64,000 bases of DNA from Phenylobacterium sp. (GCF_030693405.1 NZ_JAUYAW010000072.1:62001-126000), one strand, 5' to 3'. Numbered from the stretch's first letter, positions 8,359-14,731 are shown. Notes: generated from the sequence alone by a model not told the origin. Numbers and translations are program-made.

Positions 8359-8790
8359 ATGCAGATAGAGCGCCCAAACACCGTGGCGGGGTTGATTGAG
8401 AAGCACCGCTACATCGCAGGCCAGATCGAGGCCACGCGGAAGACCCTCAACGCCCTGGTGTTCGACCTAGAGGCGGTGGAGCACACAATCCGCCTGTTTG
8501 ATCCTGGTGCCCAGCTGGGGCGCGCCAAGCCGCTCCCGGCCAAGGAGGCTGCGTTCAAGGGGGAGATGCGGCGCCACGTCCTAGCGGCGCTGCGCGCTGC
8601 TGATCAGCCGCTCACAAGTCTAGAGATCGCGCGACAGGTTTTAGAGGTTCGCAAGATAAGCGAAGGTGCGGTGACCGTCACCATGTTCCGCAAGCGGGTG
8701 GGGGCGTGTCTGTTCAAGCTCAAAGTCGCAGGCCTAGTCGTAGAGGTGCCTCAGACCGGGGAATACAAAGGTTGGCAACTGGCCACATAA
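8359..8790 (+). CDS. Passenger protein with coiled-coil start and winged-helix-like end
   Basis: A 143-aa soluble protein. Residues about 5-45 (VAGLIEKHRYIAGQIEATRKTLNALVFDLEAVEHTIRLFD) look like a coiled coil. Residues about 75-140 (RRHVLAALRAADQPLTSLEIARQVLEVR and ..RVGACLFKLKVAGLVVEVP) look like a winged helix. I recognise the overall pattern from short uncharacterised proteins common on mobile DNA in proteobacteria; no function is established. The ATG at 8359 is preferred to one at 8341 because the latter lies inside a palindrome. A terminator overlaps its stop. It could be a DNA-binding regulator of the element. Confidence 0.75.
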   Translation: MQIERPNTVAGLIEKHRYIAGQIEATRKTLNALVFDLEAVEHTIRLFDPGAQLGRAKPLPAKEAAFKGEMRRHVLAALRAADQPLTSLEIARQVLEVRKISEGAVTVTMFRKRVGACLFKLKVAGLVVEVPQTGEYKGWQLAT

Positions 8791-8808
8791 AGACATGCGC
8801 ATGTCTTT
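8789..8808 (+). terminator. Stem-loop at the end of the 143-aa gene
   Basis: AAAGACATGC-GCATGTCTTT is a perfect 20-bp palindrome that overlaps the TAA stop and ends in TTTCT. It would work as a short terminator, though the U-run is brief. Confidence 0.55.
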
Positions 8809-8996
8809 CTCTGAAAATAATCTGTCTGAAGGCTGTTTTTGGCTTTGACGAGTCACCCTGAGGCGCCGCAGAAGAATCAACGGCGCTCGCCGTCCCTTTT
8901 CCTGACTCCATCACCCCTGCGTGCTCGTGGCGCGGGGCACATGGGGTGTCCGGAGCCCTGGGCTCACACCCAGGACCCAGGAAAGGAGGCGATACG

Positions 8997-9110
8997 ATGC
9001 GTATTGCTTGTTCTTGGCCGATGGCGGTGAGCGTTTGCTCTTATGTCCGCTACCGGTTTGGCCGTTGGGAGACTGTTGTCTCTCACTGCCGCAGCTACCC
9101 GTCGCGTTAA
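8997..9110 (+). CDS. Possible 37-residue ORF with a strong ribosome-binding site
   Basis: AGGAGG at 8984-8989 lies 7 nt before an ATG that opens a 37-codon frame: MRIACSWPMAVSVCSYVRYR followed by FGRWETVVSHCRSYPSR. The product is Cys- and Arg-rich and unlike any family I know. A hairpin CCTGGG / CCCAGG (8957-8974) precedes the ribosome-binding site, as in leader-peptide regions. Codon use is not that of host genes. It could equally be a chance ORF inside a structured non-coding region. Confidence 0.3.
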   Translation: MRIACSWPMAVSVCSYVRYRFGRWETVVSHCRSYPSR

Positions 9111-9199
9111 GCCCGTTGGCGGATAGATGACTAGACGGCGAGCGCCACCTAGCAAGATCGTTGAATCATGCATGATGGGTGCTGTCCACCTTTTTGGAA

Positions 9200-9265
9200 G
9201 CGAACGACGTTCGCCTCGCGCGCCCTTGCGGCTCGCGAGGCTCACTTCACGCGAGCGGCGCTCGC
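9200..9265. other. Cluster of three GC-rich hairpins
   Basis: Three perfect stems follow one another: GCGAAC-GAC-GTTCGC (9200-9214), CCTCGCG / CGCGAGG (9214-9240) and GCGAGC-GGC-GCTCGC (9251-9265). A perfect palindrome ATCATG-CATGAT lies just upstream (9165-9176). The stretch between the 143-aa gene and the 128-aa gene (8809-9506) has no convincing ORF except the weak one at 8997; it is dominated by such structure. Confidence 0.6.
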
Positions 9266-9309
9266 ATAGCCCAACGCCCACCCACAGAACCGGCGCAACA
9301 ACCCACAGA

Positions 9310-9513
9310 CTACCCCCATGCTGGGGCATTGACAGTCCACCGGAATCGAGTCCGTCCGCTTGATGGCGCGAATCAATGGCGCTATGTATTGATTCGCGCA
9401 CGACACGGTGAATCTCCATGCCGTAGCCGGAGGGTCTAGCTTTCCGGTGCTATGCGGGGGACTTGGAGTCCTCGCTGCGCAAACGGGCGGGGCAACCTGC
9501 CCGTTTTTATTTT
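9310..9513 (+). ncRNA. Putative structured RNA ending in a rho-independent terminator
   Basis: A tandem set of hairpins is seen: CCCCA-TGC-TGGGG (9314-9326); a perfect 12-bp stem GCGCGAATCAAT / ATTGATTCGCGC with a 10-nt loop (9366-9399); CCGGA / TCCGG (9427-9447) inside a weaker outer stem; GGACT-TGG-AGTCC (9459-9471); and the terminator (9481-9513). No good ORF covers the stretch. This organisation looks like a plus-strand non-coding RNA of about 200 nt or longer. I recognise no known RNA family. The 5' end is unknown and could lie further upstream, including the hairpins at 9200-9265. Confidence 0.5.
9481..9513 (+). terminator. Rho-independent terminator inside the element
   Basis: AAACGGGC (9481-9488) pairs perfectly with GCCCGTTT (9499-9506) and is followed by TTTTTATTTT. 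It lies at the 3' end of the hairpin array and overlaps the 3' end of the convergent 128-aa gene. Confidence 0.85.
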
Positions 9514-9893
9514 GGTATAGGGGCACCGCGCTTTAAGCGACTATTAACGCCCGTCTTGTCGATCCGGTGGAAGGTGGCGAGGAACAGGCGGCAGTTATCT
9601 GTGCTCACCTTTATACATACATGATACCAGAGTCCGTCGTTGTGTAAGAACGACACGTGCCGGTCCCGACAGGAGACGGCAGTCCCTCCCCCAGGCGCCA
9701 CCGCATCGAAAATGAGATTGAGGCTCGCCGGGGCCAGCCCGTGCTTGCCTACAGCCTTCCGCGCGTATTCAGGCGCTAGGTAGAGGATGTCTGATGACGC
9801 CCCAAGGAAGCGAACGCACTCCGGGCGGACGTGGGCAATCCCAATCGGATTACCGCCCCGCAAGAGGAAGTCTTTCCAGTCTCGCTCGTACAC
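9507..9893 (-). CDS. Passenger protein downstream of the transposase, possible BECR-fold nuclease
   Basis: A 128-aa ORF starting with GTG, 47 bp after the transposase stop and on the same strand, so probably co-transcribed. The pattern DILYLAPEYARKAVGKHGL, then VSFLHNDGLWYHVCIKVS and RLFLATFHRID, resembles small phage-type Barnase/EndoU/ColicinE5/RelE-like (PBECR) nuclease domains, with the Lys-His pair and a Thr-Phe-His-Arg motif as possible active residues. That reading is from pattern recognition only. The alternative is an uncharacterised accessory protein. Its 3' end faces the terminator of the putative RNA. The start is weakly supported; an in-frame stop lies just upstream. Confidence 0.55.
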   Translation of the reverse strand: MYERDWKDFLLRGGNPIGIAHVRPECVRFLGASSDILYLAPEYARKAVGKHGLAPASLNLIFDAVAPGGGTAVSCRDRHVSFLHNDGLWYHVCIKVSTDNCRLFLATFHRIDKTGVNSRLKRGAPIPK

Positions 9894-9940
9894 ACCCTAA
9901 CGTTTACTTTCATTTTGCGCGAATACCAGAACGTTTGCGC

Positions 9941-10894
9941 TTACCGCTGCCAGTAACCCTTCCACTGGCGGCTCACCGGATGGGCCATCGTGGCGCCCGC
10001 GACCATTAGGAACTGCTCACCATTGGAAACGCGGCGGTTGTCCTCGCGCCACGCCATTTCGGTGGCGTAGGCGGCGAGGTAGCGGCCCGCGATATGGTGA
10101 TGGGTGCCGATCTCAGCGCGACGCAGGCGGGAGAAGAAGCTTTCCGCCATGTTCGTGTTGCTCTCAGTGTTGGCGTACTCGACGGAGTGATTGACGCGCT
10201 TCGTCAGGAAGCGGGCTTCCAGGCTATCCCAGTGCGAGGCTTCGTCGGCGTGGATGGTGGAGCCGTGGGCGACGGCGCCCAGGACGAAGGGGACGCCCTC
10301 GGCTTCTGACTTGGCGACGTGCGTCAGGGTTTCGCCGTTGCGCTCGCGGGCCACGACGACGACTTGGCGCTTGCCGGTCTGGTGAACCTTGCGGCGACGG
10401 TCCTTGCGGTCCTCGCGGCGGTTGGCGGGCTTCACATAGCCGCCGAAGTACGCGCCATCGACTTCGACCTCACCGTCTAGAACCGAAGTCTGCTGTTCGG
10501 AAGCGACGGCTTCGCGGATCTTATGGGCGAGGACGAAAGCGGTCTTGTACTGGCAGTCCAGATCGCGGGAGAGCTGGAGGGCGCTGTAGCCCTTGGCGCC
10601 GTTCACGAAGATCGCGATGGCGGCGAGAATGTCGCGCAGGTCCATCTTGCGGCTGGCGAAGATCGTGCCGCTGGTGACGGAGAACTGCGAGCCGCAACCC
10701 TTGCACTTGAAGATGCGACGGGCAGCGTAGGTGTAGCACTCGAAGCAGCCGCACTTGGGGCAAACCGCGTCGCCTTCGGTCGAAGCCCAACGGATCGCGC
10801 GGAAGGCGTCGAAGGCCTGTTCGTCGGTCATACGCATGACCTTCGCCAGGGAGAGCGTGCGGGCGGCGGCTGAAAGGAGAAAGTGCTGGGCCAT
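9941..10894 (-). CDS. IS1595-family transposase
   Basis: A 317-aa DDE-type transposase. An N-terminal zinc ribbon (CPKCGCFECYTY ... CKGCGSQF, about residues 44-72) is followed by the catalytic domain: VEVDGAYFGGYVKP with the first Asp, IHADEASHW with the second, and NTNMAESFFSRLRR with the third acidic site. These features define the IS1595 (ISPna2-like) family. The frame is intact, with no frameshift or stop, so the element may be active. A sigma-70-like promoter lies upstream (10924-10952), overlapped by an operator-like palindrome. Confidence 0.95.
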   Translation of the reverse strand: MAQHFLLSAAARTLSLAKVMRMTDEQAFDAFRAIRWASTEGDAVCPKCGCFECYTYAARRIFKCKGCGSQFSVTSGTIFASRKMDLRDILAAIAIFVNGAKGYSALQLSRDLDCQYKTAFVLAHKIREAVASEQQTSVLDGEVEVDGAYFGGYVKPANRREDRKDRRRKVHQTGKRQVVVVARERNGETLTHVAKSEAEGVPFVLGAVAHGSTIHADEASHWDSLEARFLTKRVNHSVEYANTESNTNMAESFFSRLRRAEIGTHHHIAGRYLAAYATEMAWREDNRRVSNGEQFLMVAGATMAHPVSRQWKGYWQR

Positions 10895-10906
10895 TTGTCA
10901 TCACAT

Positions 10907-10924
10907 CCGATACGTTGGTATCGG
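10907..10924. promoter_or_regulatory. Perfect operator-like palindrome at the transposase promoter
   Basis: CCGATAC-GTTG-GTATCGG has 7-bp perfect arms and lies just downstream of, and touching, the -10 of the transposase promoter, where a repressor would block transcription. A near copy lies before the 143-aa gene at 8338-8356. Confidence 0.55.
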
Positions 10925-10952
10925 TTATGATGGCATCACGTATCGTTGTCAA
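10924..10952 (-). promoter_or_regulatory. Promoter for the transposase
   Basis: On the minus strand TTGACA (10952-10947) is separated by 17 nt from CATAAC (10929-10924), giving a consensus -35 and a fair -10. The transposase start is 29 bp further on. Confidence 0.6.
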
Positions 10953-11002
10953 CGGCAATCGCATCGAATATGATGACATTCGACGCGCAATCGGAGACGC
11001 CT

Positions 11003-11224
11003 ATGGACCGCGACTGGACAGCCTACACAAAGGGCCTGCTACGGGCGGAAATGGCCCGACGCCAGATCACCTATAAGGGCCTGGTGGACAAGCTGGCGGC
11101 TATCGGAATCAGCGAGACAGAGGCCAACCTTCGGAACAAGATCAGCCGGGGAAGTTTCACCGGGGCGTTCTTGATCCAATGTCTAAGCGCGATGGGCGTT
11201 ACTACGCTGCACTTGGAGGGCTGA
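11003..11224 (+). CDS. DUF6471 protein, probable small DNA-binding regulator
   Basis: A 73-aa protein that matches DUF6471 throughout: MDRDWTAYTKGLLRAEMARR, then ITYKGLVDKLAAIG, EANLRNKISRGSF and FLIQCLSAMGVTTLHLEG. Such proteins look like Cro/C1-type helix-turn-helix domains without a separate effector region. The ATG at 11003 has GGAGA 5 nt upstream and gives the usual family length; a longer in-frame start exists at 10946. The gene is divergent from the transposase across a shared palindrome, so it is a good candidate for the element's repressor. Its end overlaps the next gene by 46 bp. Confidence 0.75.
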   Translation: MDRDWTAYTKGLLRAEMARRQITYKGLVDKLAAIGISETEANLRNKISRGSFTGAFLIQCLSAMGVTTLHLEG

Positions 11225-12141
11225 TACTCGCTCTCTTAGCCGGGGCATCCATAGCCCAAGACGCACTGAAAGGCGTGCCCAGCGCTGGAAATGAACAGAG
11301 CGCCCAAGATCAGGCCGCACACGCCAAAAAACCTGCCCAAGCGCCTCTGCCAGCGCCCATCCCAGCTTCGGAGCAGGCCGTAGTAGCCACCGCCAGTGAA
11401 GGCGACGCCGAGGCCACCGAAAATGGCGGCGATAAGCCTAGCTTCATCCGCGACCCGATTGGATGGCTTGGGGCTTGGATATTCGACCCGGACAATTTTT
11501 CCGACTTCTTGATGGTGCTGTTTACGTTCGCCCTGACGTTTGTCGCCTTCAAGCAGCATCAGCTTGAGGAAAGGCTCGCCGATGAAACGACCGGCACCGT
11601 CCAAACAGCCAAGGACAGCGCCGAAGCCACTAAGCTGATGGCCCGGGTTCAGATGGCCGCCATGCGTGCGCAAGTGTCCCCCGTCGAATACCAGATAACC
11701 CAGGTTTCTAAGGCCGGTGATCCGGCAGAAGCCTTTCTCGTCCGCGTCGGATGGCTCAACACTGGAGCGACCGCAGCACAGAATTGCATTGTCCAGATTG
11801 CCGCCGAGATCATTGGCCTGGAGGTGGAAGTCCCAGAATTCTTCCCAGACGAGGGAGCCCCCGGCGTGGCCGCTGTGCCCCCGCAGCTCCCACTCCACTC
11901 CAACTATCTGCACATAATGGCTGGGGACATTGATCGGGTGATCCGAAGCGGTGATCGGCTCATTCTGTGGAGCAGATGCGACTATAACGACGTGTTCGAG
12001 CCCGAAAGGACACGCGTCTCCGAGGTGTGCGTCCAAATGCATTTCATGGGTGACGTAACCGACTTGCTCGACGGGAACCCGAATGGCGACCGATACCGGT
12101 TCCGCTGGCAACCAGTTGGCCAGCAGAATTACTCCACCTAA
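11179..12141 (+). CDS. Passenger membrane protein of unknown function
   Basis: A 320-aa protein. Residues about 11-27 (LGGLILALLAGASIAQ) form a signal-like hydrophobic segment, residues 30-95 a Pro/Ala/Glu-rich linker, and residues about 107-127 (FSDFLMVLFTFALTFVAFKQ) a membrane helix. A short amphipathic or coiled stretch (HQLEERLADETTGTVQTAKD) and a C-terminal domain of about 170 residues follow. I do not recognise the family. The start overlaps the DUF6471 gene by 46 bp; the signal-like N-terminus supports it. A hairpin terminator follows at 12165. Confidence 0.7.
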   Translation: MSKRDGRYYAALGGLILALLAGASIAQDALKGVPSAGNEQSAQDQAAHAKKPAQAPLPAPIPASEQAVVATASEGDAEATENGGDKPSFIRDPIGWLGAWIFDPDNFSDFLMVLFTFALTFVAFKQHQLEERLADETTGTVQTAKDSAEATKLMARVQMAAMRAQVSPVEYQITQVSKAGDPAEAFLVRVGWLNTGATAAQNCIVQIAAEIIGLEVEVPEFFPDEGAPGVAAVPPQLPLHSNYLHIMAGDIDRVIRSGDRLILWSRCDYNDVFEPERTRVSEVCVQMHFMGDVTDLLDGNPNGDRYRFRWQPVGQQNYST

Positions 12142-12164
12142 GAGAACTCCTAACACCATGGGGT

Positions 12165-12185
12165 CCGCTCCTTAAATTGGAGCGG
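12165..12185 (+). terminator. Hairpin after the membrane passenger gene
   Basis: CCGCTCC / GGAGCGG with a 7-nt AT loop is followed by CATTT. The stem is perfect, but the U-run is weak. Confidence 0.5.
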
Positions 12186-12250
12186 CATTTGGAGCGCAAC
12201 ACTTCCGGGGATGTTCGCGACCGCATCTGGCGGCAGTCGCATCGTCCTTG

Positions 12251-12272
12251 GTGTGTTTGCTACATAATGCCG
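12251..12272. repeat. Right terminal inverted repeat
   Basis: A 22-bp sequence ending CTACATAATGCC, the exact reverse complement of the left end. It supplies an ATG (12268-12270) that is in frame with the downstream half of comM. Confidence 0.95.
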
Positions 12273-12899
12273 GAGTTTTCCGCCCAGGCCCTGGACAGCC
12301 TGCGTCAGCCGCTCGAGACCGGCGAGGTGGTGGTGGCCCGGGCCAACGCCCATGTGCGCTATCCGGCGCGATTCCAGCTGGTGGCGGCGATGAATCCCTG
12401 CCGGTGTGGCGTCGGCGGGCCGGGCCGCGGCGCCTGCGGTCGGGCGCCCCGCTGCCAGAGCGACTATCAGCGCAAGATCTCCGGCCCGATGATGGACCGC
12501 ATGGACCTGGTGGTTGAAGTGCCCCCCGTCACCGCCGCTGACATGGCCCTGCCGCCCCCGGCCGCCGGCACCGCCGAGGCTGCCGCCCGGGTGGCCCAGG
12601 CGCGACAGGTCCAGCTGGAGCGGGCCGCGACCGCAGGCGAGAGCGCCGCGCCGCTGAACGCCCAGGCCTCAGGGGAGCGGCTGGAGGCGATCGCCAATCT
12701 GGACGGCCCCGCCCGCGCCCTGCTGTCCAGGGCGGCCGAGGGGGCGGGCCTGACCGCCCGGGGCTGGACCCGCACCCTGCGGCTGGCGCGAACGATCGCC
12801 GATCTGGAGGGGGTGGAGTCGGTCCGGCGGGTGCATCTGGCCGAGGCGCTGATCTACCGCCGGGTTTCCGCCGAGGGGTCGAGCGTCCTGGCCGGTTGA
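12268..12899 (+). pseudogene. comM: ComM/YifB, C-terminal fragment downstream of the insertion
   Basis: The reading frame resumes with PEFSAQALDSLRQPLETGEVVVARA and continues through the arginine-rich FQLVAAMNPCRCGVGG (zinc-like Cys block), SGPMMDRMDLVVEVP and the C-terminal Mg_chelatase_C domain (LSRAAEGAGLTARGWTRTLRLARTIADL). Together with the first fragment it makes a normal product of about 510 residues, so nothing but the element and the duplicated target has been added. An ATG contributed by the inverted repeat could start translation of this half, but it lacks Walker A and would not be a working ATPase. The 3' end overlaps a convergent gene by 46 bp. Confidence 0.93.
12273..12282. repeat. 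Target-site duplication, right copy
   Basis: GGAGTTTTCC, identical to 8281-8290. Confidence 0.9.
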
Positions 12900-13300
12900 T
12901 CCCGATGAACCCAGGCGCCCACGGCCAGGGAGGTCAGGGTGAGATAGCTCCAGATCACCAGACCCCAGCGATAGGGCAGGGCCGGCACGCCCTCGTCCAC
13001 CCCCATGGCCACGTGGGTGACGATGCCCAGGAGCTGGAACGCAGTGGCGAACAACAGCCACAGGCGCTCTGTGGTCAGGGCGAGGAACAGCAGATAGGCC
13101 AGAAACAGCGCATCGACCCCCAGCACGCCCCACTGGAGCCCCAGGGCGTCACGGTCGTAGGCCAGGGGCGTCAGGAACCAGGCGGCCACATTGGCCACCG
13201 CCACCCGCTTTTCCGGAATCCCGCCCCGCCAGAGCGCGGCGCCGGACACCAGGATCATGGCGATGAACCAGATCTGCTGCGGGAGAACGGCGAAATACAA
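12854..13300 (-). CDS. Hypothetical integral membrane protein
   Basis: A 148-aa protein with four hydrophobic segments: about residues 3-22 (FAVLPQQIWFIAMILVSGAA), 33-49, 58-78 (GVLGVDALFLAYLLFLALTT) with 83-99, and 112-130. I do not recognise the family. It is convergent with comM, and the two 3' ends overlap by 46 bp. It has no obvious partner gene. Confidence 0.65.
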   Translation of the reverse strand: MYFAVLPQQIWFIAMILVSGAALWRGGIPEKRVAVANVAAWFLTPLAYDRDALGLQWGVLGVDALFLAYLLFLALTTERLWLLFATAFQLLGIVTHVAMGVDEGVPALPYRWGLVIWSYLTLTSLAVGAWVHRDQPARTLDPSAETRR

Positions 13301-13389
13301 GGCTGAGGTCCCCAGGTCGGTTCACGCCCGCCAGGGTGGCAGAGGCCGGCCCCCAATCATAGGCGCCGGCCTCAACAGGGTGGGGCTGA

Positions 13390-13746
13390 TCAGGCGGCGT
13401 TGGTCTCGCCGACAGCGCGCAGGGACGGCGCATGGATGGGTTCGCCGGGCTTGGGCGCCCCGTCGCCATAGAGCACAGCGCCCAGGCCAATCTGCTTCTG
13501 GGCGATGCTCAGCTCCTTGTGGGCCTCAATGACCGCGCGGCGGGCCTCAGCCAGGGCGCTGATGGAGCGGCTCGTCCATTCGACGGCTTCCTGCCCGATC
13601 AGGGCCGAGAGGCCGGCCTGGGCCCGTAGGCCCGGCATGACGCCGGCCAGAGCGGCGGTCTTGGCCAGGGCGGCGTCGATGGCGGTTTCGGCCTCGAAGA
13701 GGCTGGCGGCGACCTGGTCGGCGTACATGCGGCGTTGCTTGAGCAT
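13390..13746 (-). CDS. Hypothetical helical protein
   Basis: A 118-aa protein, mostly alpha-helical and Ala-rich: MLKQRRMYADQVAASLFEAE, then TAIDAALAKTAALAGVMPGL and ISALAEARRAVIEAHKELSI. There is no signal peptide or membrane segment. The composition recalls phasin-like or chemotaxis-accessory helical bundles, but no motif decides it. It is a stand-alone minus-strand gene with GC-rich third codon positions. Confidence 0.6.
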   Translation of the reverse strand: MLKQRRMYADQVAASLFEAETAIDAALAKTAALAGVMPGLRAQAGLSALIGQEAVEWTSRSISALAEARRAVIEAHKELSIAQKQIGLGAVLYGDGAPKPGEPIHAPSLRAVGETNAA

Positions 13747-13856
13747 GGGGTCTCTCCGTCCCGCCGGCTGTGCCCGGGGGAATGTTGGGGTGATCTTCGG
13801 TTAGGTCGGTGGCGCTGGCGACACCGGGGGCGCGCCTCAGCGCCCCTCGGCGGTGG

Positions 13857-14606
13857 TCAGACCAGCGTGGACAAGGCCTGAAGCCCCGCCAGAACGCCCC
13901 CGAAGGCGAGGGCCGAACCGATGGCGATGGCGAGGATCAGGCCGATCCGCGCGGTCGGGCCTAGGCCGCCGGTGCTGCCGTCTCGCCAGGATGGAAGTTC
14001 TCGTCCAGCAGCACCCAGGTGAGGCAGAGGATTTCCCGCATCACCATCTCCGGGGGCTTGAACGCCGCCAGCTTGCGGGTGGCCGACACCAGATGCGTCA
14101 CCATGTCGGCCTGGACCGACGAGGCCGCCAGATCCGTCAGCTGACGCTCCAGCTGGTCCCAGGCGAAGCCCGGCATCGACTCCGCCTGCGGCGAGGGTTT
14201 CGGCCACTTTTCCTCGAAGGCCTCGATCTCGCGTCTGAGGTGCAGGGCCCGGTTCACCGACGCCCGCCGATCCTCGCCATTCCAGTGCTTCATGGGTCTC
14301 GCCTCCTGATGAGGCTTCACCCGACCATGCCGGCGGCGATCGGTCTGTCCTGACTGTGTCCTGTCCTGACGCGATCAGGACAGACCCGGCCGCAGCCCCG
14401 CCCTCCCGCTCATGGTCAGCCAGCAGTCGGGCGGCGTGGTAGCGGTCATTGACCCCCAGCTTGCGCCGCGCGCGGTCGCAATAGGTGTCCACCGAGGTCT
14501 TGGACATCCCCAGCTCGCGGGCGATCTGCTTGGAGCTGAAATGGCGATCCACCAGGCGCAGGCACTCCCGTTCCCGCGCGGTCAGCAGTTCCACCTGTTC
14601 AGTCAT
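13857..14606 (-). CDS. LuxR-type HTH protein with a C-terminal membrane helix; linker overlaps another gene
   Basis: The N-terminal part is a clear LuxR/GerE helix-turn-helix (LTARERECLRLVDRHFSSKQ, IARELGMSKTSVDTY, RRKLGVNDRYHAARLL; about residues 8-68). The C-terminal end is one membrane helix (ARIGLILAIAIGSALAFGGV and LAGLQAL). Both parts have coding-like third positions, and this HTH-linker-helix layout is common in Caulobacterales. The middle (about residues 75-215) is Gly/Ala/Pro/Arg-rich and has the look of an out-of-frame reading; it overlaps a 110-aa gene in another frame that has its own strong ribosome-binding site. Whether the full 249-aa product is made is uncertain. Confidence 0.6.
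   Translation of the reverse strand: MTEQVELLTARERECLRLVDRHFSSKQIARELGMSKTSVDTYCDRARRKLGVNDRYHAARLLADHEREGGAAAGSVLIASGQDTVRTDRSPPAWSGEASSGGETHEALEWRGSAGVGEPGPAPQTRDRGLRGKVAETLAAGGVDAGLRLGPAGASADGSGGLVGPGRHGDASGVGHPQAGGVQAPGDGDAGNPLPHLGAAGRELPSWRDGSTGGLGPTARIGLILAIAIGSALAFGGVLAGLQALSTLV
13961..14293 (-). CDS. 110-aa protein nested in another frame inside the HTH gene
   Basis: From ATG 14293 the product begins MKHWNGEDRRASVNRALHLR and ends near LLDENFHPGETAAPAA. Codon third positions are strongly GC-biased in this frame and not in the overlapping HTH frame. AGGAGG lies 8 nt upstream of the ATG. The protein is soluble and helical; I do not recognise the family. It lies wholly inside the open frame of the HTH-membrane protein, occupying its linker. 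Confidence 0.65.
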   Translation of the reverse strand: MKHWNGEDRRASVNRALHLRREIEAFEEKWPKPSPQAESMPGFAWDQLERQLTDLAASSVQADMVTHLVSATRKLAAFKPPEMVMREILCLTWVLLDENFHPGETAAPAA

Positions 14607-14731
14607 GACCCTTCATCCCCAATGGATGGTTTCACTACACGCTATGCGGGGGGCTGCGTCCATCACCCGCCTTCAAACGTATAGCAACAGATGGGATCGC
14701 TCAGAGGTTGAGCGTCAAGATGGAGCCGGAG

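Larger units (their letters stand above)
8291..12272. mobile_element. IS1595-family insertion element with passenger genes, 3,982 bp
   Basis: Terminal inverted repeats of 22 bp (8291-8312 and 12251-12272), beginning GGCATTATGTAGCAAACACA, match perfectly, and the flanks carry a direct repeat of the target (8 bp, up to 10 bp by ambiguity). One intact IS1595-type transposase is encoded (9941-10894, minus). Passengers are a 143-aa winged-helix-like protein, a 128-aa protein after the transposase, a DUF6471 protein and a 320-aa membrane protein. A roughly 700-bp non-coding stretch holds a hairpin array ending in a terminator. Identical ends and intact genes indicate a recent insertion. Passenger genes are known in this IS family. 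Confidence 0.95.

Noticed and set aside
9127-9439. Overlapping plus-strand ORFs of 78 and 86 codons in the structured segment of the element
   Set aside because: They run through perfect hairpins, have Arg/Pro-rich junk-like translations and no ribosome-binding sites.
9310-9513. The hairpin array as a CRISPR array or retron RNA
   Set aside because: The stems differ from each other and there are no regular direct repeats or spacers. No reverse transcriptase or cas gene is nearby.
11236-12159. A 307-codon minus-strand ORF opposite the membrane passenger gene
   Set aside because: It is an antisense shadow. The plus-strand frame has the signal-like and membrane segments and follows DUF6471 in the same direction.
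8291-12272. A composite transposon or integrative element next to the tRNA
   Set aside because: There is only one transposase, with one pair of perfect ends. The tRNA-Gly gene lies 40 kb away and shows no duplicated 3' end or integrase.
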